A program made the translations under genes and the position numbers. Positions 33,435 to 39,486 of a stretch of DNA of 39,486 nucleotides are shown in pieces (position 1 is the first letter of the stretch; the number at the start of each line of letters is the position of its first letter). The stretch comes from Bacteroidales bacterium (lineage in GTDB: Bacteria; Bacteroidota; Bacteroidia; Bacteroidales; UBA932). The notes beneath the pieces are model-generated. The model made no database searches. It had not been told where the DNA came from and saw only the letters and a list, made by a program, of their open reading frames with translations. The stretch lies in assembly GCA_017617475.1 (NCBI GenBank), contig JAFZWC010000083.1, forward strand, positions 1-39,486, read 5' to 3'.

Positions 33435-34181
33435 TTAAAAGTTCGTTACCAGCTCTACCGGGCAATGGTCGGAGCCGAAGATTTCGTTGTGGATGTCGGT
33501 AGAGACAATGGCGTCTTTAAGGGAATCCGAAACCACAAAATAGTCAATGCGCCAGCCCACGTTCCTTTCCCGGGCATTCATCCGGTAACTCCACCAGGAA
33601 TACTTGGCCTCCCCGGGGTGCTGAAAGCGCCAGCTGTCCACGAAACCGGCCTGGAGCAACTCTGTGAATTTCCCCCTTTCTTCGTCCGAGAAACCGGCAT
33701 TGAAGTGGTTGGTTGCGGGATTCTTAAGGTCGATCTCCTCGTGCGCCACATTCAGGTCCCCGCACATAATCACAGGTTTGGGAAGGGCCGACAGATAGGC
33801 CCGGAAGGCATCTTCCCACTGCATGCGGTAATCCAGCCGGCGAAGCCCGTCCTGGGAATTGGGGACATATACACACACCAGGAAGAACTTCTCATACTCC
33901 AGCGTAATCACGCGACCTTCCTGGTCATGCACCTCAATGCCCATGCCATAACGGACGCTCAGCGGCGTATGCTTCGTATAAATGGCCGTTCCGGAATACC
34001 CCTTCTTCTGGGCATAATTCCAGTAAGACTCATAACCCAGAAACTCCAGATCCAGCTGTCCCGCCTGCAGTTTGGTCTCCTGCAGGCACACAAAATCGGC
34101 ATCCAGCTCCGTGAAAATATCCGCGAAGCCCTTCCCCGCTACCGCCCGAAGGCCATTTACGTTCCAGCTAATAAACTTCAT
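33435..34181 (-). CDS. xth: Exodeoxyribonuclease III (AP endonuclease)
   Basis: This 248-residue enzyme cuts at abasic sites and has 3' phosphodiesterase and exonuclease activities in base excision repair. Motifs are [10 protein letters not shown] (4-13), CLQETKLQ with the metal-binding glutamate, [26 protein letters not shown] and GSDHCPVEL with the catalytic histidine. The frame is open 12 codons further upstream, but [13 protein letters not shown] is the canonical start. A large palindromic element occupies its leader. Confidence 0.95.
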   Translation of the reverse strand: MKFISWNVNGLRAVAGKGFADIFTELDADFVCLQETKLQAGQLDLEFLGYESYWNYAQKKGYSGTAIYTKHTPLSVRYGMGIEVHDQEGRVITLEYEKFFLVCVYVPNSQDGLRRLDYRMQWEDAFRAYLSALPKPVIMCGDLNVAHEEIDLKNPATNHFNAGFSDEERGKFTELLQAGFVDSWRFQHPGEAKYSWWSYRMNARERNVGWRIDYFVVSDSLKDAIVSTDIHNEIFGSDHCPVELVTNF

Positions 34182-34194
34182 AGTATATTCATTT

Positions 34195-34319
34195 TCAGAG
34201 AGGATATCTCTTCCCAAACCCCTCCGCTTCGCTTCGGCCCTCCCACCGGCAAAGCCGACGGGCCCCTCCCTCTAATAGCCGAGGGTGGCTAAGGTTTGGA
34301 GAAGAGATATCCTCTCTGA
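34195..34319. repeat. 125-bp palindromic element with perfect 19-bp terminal inverted repeats
   Basis: TCAGAGAGGATATCTCTTC (34195-34213) and its exact reverse complement (34301-34319) bound the element. CCAAACC/GGTTTGG extend the pairing after a one-base bulge. The inside is GC-rich and folds further on the minus strand (TAGCC..GGCTA; CGGC TTT GCCG; CCGAAGCGAAGCGG). It fills the gap between cysS and xth and contains no ORF. It looks like a MITE or complex REP element. No target-site duplication is obvious. It may also act as a terminator or leader structure for xth. Confidence 0.7.
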
Positions 34320-34326
34320 CATAAGC

Positions 34327-35835
34327 TTATTCCAAAGTCCAGGTTGCTCCTTCCTTGGTGTCTTTGACGGTGATGCCGTAGGAGGCCAGGAGGTCACGGA
34401 TGCGGTCGCTTTCGTCCCAGTTCTTTTCTTCACGGGCCTTCTTGCGGCTTTCCAGCACCAGCTGCATCACGCCATCCAGGGCCTTCTCGGCCTTGCCGGA
34501 GGCGCCGGCTTCCTCGTCCTTGAGGCCCAGCACGCCTCCCACCACATCGTCAAACAGCTGGCGAAGGGCAGCAGCATCGGCCTTGGACAAGCCTCCAGCG
34601 TTGATAAGCTTCACCGCCTCAAAGAGATGGGCAATGGCTACCGGCGTATTCATATCGTCGCAGAGCGCGTCAAGAACGGCGTCAACGATGGCTTTGATAG
34701 AAGGGGATGCGTCACTTTCCGTAGCATCGGCCCTATTATTAGCGGAGGAAAGGGATGCATCCCCTTCTCCCAGAGCCCGCCAAGCCTGCATGAGGCGCTT
34801 ATAACCCTTTTCGGCCGCCTGCAGGGCCTCGTTGGAGAAGTCCAGCGTACTGCGGTAATGGGCTTGAAGAATGAAGAAACGGATGGTCATGGGGCTGTAG
34901 GCCTTCTCCAGCTTGGGATGGTCTCCGGCGAAGAGCTGCGGCAGCGTGATGAAGTTGCCCAGGCTCTTTCCCATCTTCTGTCCGTTGATGGTAATCATGT
35001 TGTTGTGCACCCAGTAATGTACGCCCTGCGTGCCGCGGGAAGCCACGTTCTGGGCAATCTCGCACTCGTGGTGCGGGAACATGAGATCCATGCCGCCGCC
35101 GTGAATGTCGAACTCCTCGCCCAGGTACTTCTCCCCCATCACCGAGCACTCCAGGTGCCAGCCCGGGAAACCGTCCCCCCAGGGGGAAGGCCAGCGCATG
35201 ATGTGCTCCGGTTCGGCCTTCTTCCAGAGGGCAAAATCGAAGGGAGCGCGCTTGTCGCCCTGACCGTCCAGGCTGCGGGTGCCTTCCAGGGTGTCGTCCA
35301 GGTTTCGGCCGCTCAGCACCCCGTAATGATGGTCCTGATTGTACTTCTGAACGTCAAAATAGATGGAGCCGTTGCTCTCATAGGCATAGCCGGCCGCCAG
35401 GATCTTCTTCACCGCCTCAATCTGCTCAATGATATGGGCCGATGCCCGGGGCTCGATGGAAGGCGACTGCACGTTGAGCAGCCTCATGGCCTCGTGGTAG
35501 CGCTCCGTGTAATACTGCACCACCTCCATGGGCTCCAGCTGCTCCAGGCGGGCCTTCTTGGCAATCTTGTCCTCCCCTTCATCGGCATCGTGCTCCAAAT
35601 GGCCTACGTCGGTGATATTGCGTACATAGCGCACCTTGTAGCCCAGGTACTTGAGCAGACGGAACAGGACGTCGTAGGTGACGCCGGGGCGCGCATGGCC
35701 CAGATGAGCGTCGCCATACACGGTGGGACCACACACATACATGCCCACATGGCCCTCGTGAATGGGCTTGAAAAGTTCCTTGTTCCGGGAAAGCGTATTG
35801 GTCAGATATAAAGGTCTCATAATATCTTTCATCAT
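34327..35835 (-). CDS. cysS: Cysteinyl-tRNA synthetase with an in-frame palindromic insert
   Basis: This protein of about 502 residues charges tRNA-Cys. Class I motifs are present: the zinc/cysteine ligand in YVCGPTVYG, the HIGH equivalent HLGHARP and the KMSKS equivalent KMGKSLGN. The C-terminal helical region (after MQAWRAL) contains an unusual segment of about 24 residues ([21 protein letters not shown]), encoded by a hairpin-forming inverted repeat (34699-34768). Three start codons are possible; the conserved sequence begins at MRPLYLTN (35820), while the ATG at 35835 lies where transcription should start, giving a leaderless mRNA. Confidence 0.95.
   Translation of the reverse strand: MMKDIMRPLYLTNTLSRNKELFKPIHEGHVGMYVCGPTVYGDAHLGHARPGVTYDVLFRLLKYLGYKVRYVRNITDVGHLEHDADEGEDKIAKKARLEQLEPMEVVQYYTERYHEAMRLLNVQSPSIEPRASAHIIEQIEAVKKILAAGYAYESNGSIYFDVQKYNQDHHYGVLSGRNLDDTLEGTRSLDGQGDKRAPFDFALWKKAEPEHIMRWPSPWGDGFPGWHLECSVMGEKYLGEEFDIHGGGMDLMFPHHECEIAQNVASRGTQGVHYWVHNNMITINGQKMGKSLGNFITLPQLFAGDHPKLEKAYSPMTIRFFILQAHYRSTLDFSNEALQAAEKGYKRLMQAWRALGEGDASLSSANNRADATESDASPSIKAIVDAVLDALCDDMNTPVAIAHLFEAVKLINAGGLSKADAAALRQLFDDVVGGVLGLKDEEAGASGKAEKALDGVMQLVLESRKKAREEKNWDESDRIRDLLASYGITVKDTKEGATWTLE
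34699..34768. repeat. In-frame stem-loop element inside cysS
   Basis: Arms 34699-34720 and 34747-34768 pair over 22 bases with two mismatches. The loop region contains, on the plus strand, GC-ATCGGCCCTATTATTA-GC, which matches the loop of the methyltransferase hairpin at 14 of 16 positions. Here it lies antisense to the gene, so cysS reads the complement in a frame that turns TAATAATAG into Asn-Asn-Arg instead of stops. Confidence 0.78.
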
Positions 35836-35841
35836 AACTTA

Positions 35842-35849
35842 CAAATATA
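35842..35849 (-). promoter_or_regulatory. -7 box of cysS
   Basis: The minus strand reads TATATTTG, a TAnnTTTG match, ending six bases before the ATG at 35835. It is divergent from and close to the box at 35862-35869. Confidence 0.5.
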
Positions 35850-35861
35850 CGCATTTTTGCT

Positions 35862-35869
35862 TAACTTTG
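35862..35869 (+). promoter_or_regulatory. -7 box of the unknown lipoprotein gene
   Basis: TAACTTTG matches TAnnTTTG. It lies 64 bases before the ATG at 35934, leaving a leader of about 58 bases in which no structure was recognised. Confidence 0.45.
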
Positions 35870-35933
35870 TGCCCTCACCACCAAAGGCACAATAATTGAA
35901 ATACCTATAAGAAACTATTTAAAATTTGGAGTC

Positions 35934-36410
35934 ATGAAAGCAAAGAGAATCCTTCTGCTTGCAACAGCAGCCTTGGCACTCCTGTCCCTGTCCTCGTGTA
36001 GCAAGGAATACTATGTCCAAGACGACGGAGTGCAGATGAAACACATTGACTACACCGTCCACAGCTATGACTGGGAGATTCAGGAACTCAACAACGGCGG
36101 TCGTCTCCTCAGCGTATTGCTCAACGTTCCCCAGATTACACAGGATGTTGTAAACTACGGCTCCGTCACCGTTTCCCGCCGCCTGTTCGACGACAACAAC
36201 AATATCTTCTGGACTCCCCTGCCGGCAGTAAGGGCCGAGAGCGTAGATTACGGAACAGAAACCGAAATCCTCTATTCCACCTACCTGGATTACGAGTGGA
36301 CCACCGGACAAGTGTACGTTTACTTCACCGCCACGGACTTTTACGTAGACCCCGACAAAGCCACCTGGCCGGACATGGAACTGCGGGTAACCATCTTCCA
36401 GTACGAATAA
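35934..36410 (+). CDS. Lipoprotein of unknown function
   Basis: This 158-residue protein has a clear lipoprotein signal (LSLSSC, Cys22) and a mature part rich in beta-strand-forming and aromatic residues with no family I recognise. The residues after the cysteine (SKEYYVQDD) include a lysine and acidic residues, loosely like a Bacteroidota surface-export signal, so it may face outwards; this is weak. It stands alone between cysS (divergent) and rpoC (convergent), with its own promoter box and a terminator. Confidence 0.8.
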   Translation: MKAKRILLLATAALALLSLSSCSKEYYVQDDGVQMKHIDYTVHSYDWEIQELNNGGRLLSVLLNVPQITQDVVNYGSVTVSRRLFDDNNNIFWTPLPAVRAESVDYGTETEILYSTYLDYEWTTGQVYVYFTATDFYVDPDKATWPDMELRVTIFQYE

Positions 36411-36427
36411 TCTTACATCATAAAGAA

Positions 36428-36458
36428 AGGCGCTCCCAAACGGAAGCGCCTTTTTTTG
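36428..36458 (+). terminator. Rho-independent terminator after the lipoprotein gene
   Basis: AGGCGCT (36428-36434) pairs with AGCGCCT (36445-36451), with two further G-C pairs past a bulged A, followed by a run of seven T. It lies 18 bases past the stop. The opposite strand also has a T-rich side, so it may serve rpoC as well. Confidence 0.85.
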
Positions 36459-36480
36459 TTTACAGGTCGGGAATGACGGA

Positions 36481-39400
36481 TTACAGTTCCTTCATGGCGT
36501 CCATGGCCTCGGTCTTGGAACCGACCACGATGTCCTGGTAACGGGACAGACCGGTACCGGCAGGAATCAGGTGACCGCAGATCACGTTCTCCTTCAGACC
36601 CTCGAGGTAGTCCACGCGGGCGCGGATGGCGGCTTCGGACAGCACCTTGGTGGTTTCCTGGAAGGAAGCGGCGCTGATGAAGGAGCCGGTCTTGAGGGCG
36701 GCGCGGGTGATACCCTGGAGCACCTGGGAAGCGGTGGCGGGCTTGGCGGGACGGGAGACCACCAGCTTGGCTCCCTGACGCTCCAGCGAGGCATTCTCGC
36801 TGCGGAGGTCGCGGGCGCTGATGATATCGCCTTCCTCGAAACGCACGCTGTCACCGGGATCCAGCACATAGTGCTTGCCGAAGATCTCGTCGTTGCGGTC
36901 CATAAACTCCCACTTGTCCACCAGTTCCTCCGGGAGGAATTCAGTGTCGCCGGGGTCGCCGATCTGGACCTTGCGCATCATCTGACGCACGATGATCTCG
37001 AAATGCTTGTCGTTGATCTTCACACCCTGCAGGCGGTAAACGGCCTGAATCTCGTTCACAATATATTCCTGTGCCTTCACGGGACCCAGGATGTTCAGGA
37101 TGTCGGTAGGCGAAGTGCCGCCGTCGGACAGACGGAAGCCAGCCTTCACGTAGTCGTTCTCCTGCACCAGGATCTGCTTGGTCATGGGAACCTCGTAACG
37201 GCATTCCTTTCCGCTGCGGTTCTTCACGATGATCTCGCGCTTACCACGCTTCACCTTGCCCATGAGGACCTCACCGTTGATCTCGGAGAGGATGGCAGGG
37301 TTGGACGGGGTACGGGCCTCGAAGAGCTCGGTCACACGCGGCAGACCGCCAGTGATATCGGAAGCCTTGCCGATGGCGCGGGGGATCTTGATGATGACGT
37401 CGCCGATCTTCACGGCATCACCGTCATTGATCATGATGTGGGCGCCCACAGGCAGGTTGTACTGGCGGAGGACCTGACCGTTGCCGTCTACGATGAGCAT
37501 GGCAGGGGTCTTGGTCTTGTCGCGGCCTTCGATAATCACCTTGTCGGTGTTGGTGGCGAACTCGTCGGCGCTTTCCTCACGGTAAGTGGCGCCTTCGGCC
37601 ATGTTCTCGAAGCGGACGGTACCGGCGGTTTCCACGATGGTTGTAGCGTTGTAAGCATCCCACTCGCAGATGAGGTCACCCTTCTTCACGGAATCGCCGT
37701 CCTTGAAGTACAGCGTGGAACCGTAAGGGATGTCGTACTGGGAGTACGTCATTCCGGTGCGCTCGTCCAGGATTCGGAGTTCGGTCATGCGGGAAACCAC
37801 CACGGGGTTCACGGTGCCGTCCTCGTTCACGCGGTCGATGGTGCGGAGCTCCTCGAAAGCGAGCTTACCTTCATACTTGGAAACGATGGTGTTGTCGGCC
37901 ACGGAACCGGAGGCGGTACCACCCACGTGGAAGGTACGCAGTGTAAGCTGGGTACCAGGCTCACCGATGGACTGGGCGGCAATAACGCCCACCACTTCAC
38001 CGGTCTCCACCATACGGGAGGTAGCCAGGTTACGGCCATAGCACTTGGCGCAAACGCCCTTGCGGGATTCGCAAGTGAGAACCGAACGGATTTCCACCTG
38101 CTCGATAGGGAGGGAATCGATGAGGGCAGCGGTGTCCTCGCGGATTTCCTCGCCGGCGCTGATGATGAGCTCGCCGGTGAGCGGGTTGAAGATATCATGC
38201 ACGGACGTACGGCCCAGGATGCGCTCGCCCAGGGATTCCACCACCTCATCCTTGTTCTTGATGGCGGTGGCGATGAGGCCGCGGAGGGTACCGCAGTCAT
38301 CCTCGGTGATGATCACGTCGTGGGACACGTCCACCAGACGACGGGTCAGGTAACCAGCGTCAGCGGTCTTCAGGGCGGTATCGGCCAGACCCTTACGGGC
38401 ACCGTGGGTAGAGATGAAGTACTCCAGCACGGTCATACCCTCTTTCAGGTTGGACACGATCGGGTTTTCGATGATCTCTGCACCGGCAGCGCCGCTCTTC
38501 TGAGGCTTGGCCATCAGGCCACGCATGCCGCAGAGCTGCTTGATCTGCTGGGTTGAACCACGGGCACCGGAATCCAGCATCATGTACACCGGGTTGAAGC
38601 CCTGCTGGTCGGCAGAGATCTGCTTCTTCACGATGGCGGTGAGCTGGTTGTCGATGGAGGTCCACAGGTCGATCACCTTGTTGTAACGTTCGTTGTTGGT
38701 GATGAAACCCATGGCGTAGTTGGCCTTGATGGTCTCCACGTCGGCATAACCCTTCTCGATGAGGGCGGTCTTCTCCTCGGGGATGAGCACGTCGCCCAGG
38801 TTGAAGGAGATACCGGCACGGAAGGCCTGGTCGTAACCCAGGTTCTTGATGTCGTCCAGGAACTGCGCGGTACGGGTCACACCGGTGTTCTTGATAACAT
38901 TGGTGATTATCGTACGGAGCTGCTTCTTTCCGATCAGTTCGTTCACGAACGGAACCTCGTCCGGCACATACTGGTTGACCATGATGCGGCCGGCGGTGGT
39001 TTTCACCATCTCATAGCCTTTGCTCGCGTCGTTCTTGTCCTTCGGAAGACGGACATTGACGAGAGCGTGCATTTCTATCTTCTTGTTGTCGAGGGCGATG
39101 ATGACATCTTCCGGACCGTAGAAGCTCAGGCCTTCGCCGAGGGCGCCGGGGCGCACCTTGGTGATGTAATAGAGGCCGAGAACCATATCCTGCGAAGGCA
39201 CAGTGATAGGGGCGCCGTTCGCCGGGTTAAGGATGTTCTGCGATCCGAGCATGAGGAGCTGTGCCTCCATCACTGCGGCGTTGCCGAGCGGGAGGTGCAC
39301 TGCCATCTGGTCACCGTCGAAGTCGGCGTTGAAAGCCGTACATGCGAGCGGGTGCAACTGGATGGCCTTGCCCTCGATCATCCTGGGCTGGAAGGCCTGG

Positions 39401-39486
39401 ATACCCAGACGGTGCAGGGTAGGGGCGCGGTTCAGCAGCACGGGATGGCCTTTCATCACGTTCTCCAGGATATCCCAGATGACGGC
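36481..39486 (-). CDS. rpoC: RNA polymerase beta' subunit, N-terminus cut by the window
   Basis: The frame is open to the window edge ([10 protein letters not shown] precedes [22 protein letters not shown]), so about 1001 C-terminal residues of a subunit usually near 1400 residues long are present. The catalytic magnesium loop [12 protein letters not shown] is visible, as are the bridge helix and trigger loop region ([50 protein letters not shown]) and the second zinc site [17 protein letters not shown]. It catalyses transcription with the beta subunit, whose gene would be expected upstream, outside the window. The stop lies close to the convergent lipoprotein terminator. Confidence 0.98.
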   Translation of the reverse strand, partial: AVIWDILENVMKGHPVLLNRAPTLHRLGIQAFQPRMIEGKAIQLHPLACTAFNADFDGDQMAVHLPLGNAAVMEAQLLMLGSQNILNPANGAPITVPSQDMVLGLYYITKVRPGALGEGLSFYGPEDVIIALDNKKIEMHALVNVRLPKDKNDASKGYEMVKTTAGRIMVNQYVPDEVPFVNELIGKKQLRTIITNVIKNTGVTRTAQFLDDIKNLGYDQAFRAGISFNLGDVLIPEEKTALIEKGYADVETIKANYAMGFITNNERYNKVIDLWTSIDNQLTAIVKKQISADQQGFNPVYMMLDSGARGSTQQIKQLCGMRGLMAKPQKSGAAGAEIIENPIVSNLKEGMTVLEYFISTHGARKGLADTALKTADAGYLTRRLVDVSHDVIITEDDCGTLRGLIATAIKNKDEVVESLGERILGRTSVHDIFNPLTGELIISAGEEIREDTAALIDSLPIEQVEIRSVLTCESRKGVCAKCYGRNLATSRMVETGEVVGVIAAQSIGEPGTQLTLRTFHVGGTASGSVADNTIVSKYEGKLAFEELRTIDRVNEDGTVNPVVVSRMTELRILDERTGMTYSQYDIPYGSTLYFKDGDSVKKGDLICEWDAYNATTIVETAGTVRFENMAEGATYREESADEFATNTDKVIIEGRDKTKTPAMLIVDGNGQVLRQYNLPVGAHIMINDGDAVKIGDVIIKIPRAIGKASDITGGLPRVTELFEARTPSNPAILSEINGEVLMGKVKRGKREIIVKNRSGKECRYEVPMTKQILVQENDYVKAGFRLSDGGTSPTDILNILGPVKAQEYIVNEIQAVYRLQGVKINDKHFEIIVRQMMRKVQIGDPGDTEFLPEELVDKWEFMDRNDEIFGKHYVLDPGDSVRFEEGDIISARDLRSENASLERQGAKLVVSRPAKPATASQVLQGITRAALKTGSFISAASFQETTKVLSEAAIRARVDYLEGLKENVICGHLIPAGTGLSRYQDIVVGSKTEAMDAMKEL

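Noticed and set aside
36571..38556. 661-codon open frame antisense to rpoC, and similar long antisense frames at 8083-9960, 17863-19770, 20383-22266 and 11128-13254
   Set aside because: They mirror well-supported conserved genes. Long antisense frames are expected from GC-rich codon usage, and their translations are low-complexity with no recognisable domain.
1..39486. Search for CRISPR arrays, tRNA or rRNA genes, transposases, phage genes and toxin-antitoxin pairs
   Set aside because: None seen; the compact intergenic gaps leave little room and no sequence resembled them.

Overview
This window is ordinary chromosome from a GC-rich member of the Bacteroidota, most likely Bacteroidales (for example an Alistipes-like or uncultured gut lineage; the genus is a guess). 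The evidence is a set of TAnnTTTG -7 promoter boxes (several with a TTTG-like -33 element 20 bp upstream), start codons without consistent Shine-Dalgarno sequences, many lipoproteins, a SusA/SusB-like starch enzyme cluster, a tandem deoxynucleoside kinase pair, a multidomain uridine-kinase-like protein and a ParC of Bacteroidota type. Genes are tightly packed with ATGA, TAATG and TGATG overlaps. No rRNA, tRNA, CRISPR array, transposase or prophage was seen, and no gene-free stretch exceeds about 150 bases.

Layout. 1-4579 (+): 3' part of parC, aroK, recJ. 4576-7159 (-): membrane acyltransferase, biotin ligase, metallo-hydrolase, transcribed divergently from the next block. 7223-13797 (+): two deoxynucleoside kinases, a long-chain acyl-CoA synthetase, a GNAT-fold protein, uvrA. 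13806-17878 (-): NCS1 nucleobase permease, a phosphoribosyltransferase-like protein with its own promoter, and a uridine-kinase-like protein. 17914-23664 (-): three lipoprotein glycosidases (GH97, GH13, GH13) for alpha-glucan breakdown. 23753-26130 (-): SpoU-type RNA methyltransferase and lysS. 26204-28481 (+): ketopantoate-reductase-family protein, a 62-residue lipoprotein and a radical SAM/SPASM enzyme. 28494-29974 (-): small membrane exporter-like protein and a PfkB sugar kinase. 30039-32295 (+): LPG-synthase-like membrane protein, aroE, ssb. 32403-35835 (-): threonine aldolase, exonuclease III, cysS. 35934-36410 (+): unknown lipoprotein. 36481-39486 (-): C-terminal two thirds of rpoC, cut by the window edge.

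Most genes are housekeeping. Four things stand out. First, two unrelated genes (the RNA methyltransferase and cysS) each carry an in-frame stem-loop with different arms but nearly the same 16-base loop, in opposite orientations; this looks like a dispersed palindromic element that inserts inside coding sequence. Second, the 9-mer GGCCGATGC, which is part of that loop, occurs about twelve times, far more than composition predicts. Third, a small lipoprotein starting CYGPGP is translationally coupled to a radical SAM/SPASM enzyme, a candidate peptide-modification pair. Fourth, a nucleobase permease and a phosphoribosyltransferase-like gene share a strong promoter followed at once by a terminator-like hairpin touching the start codon.
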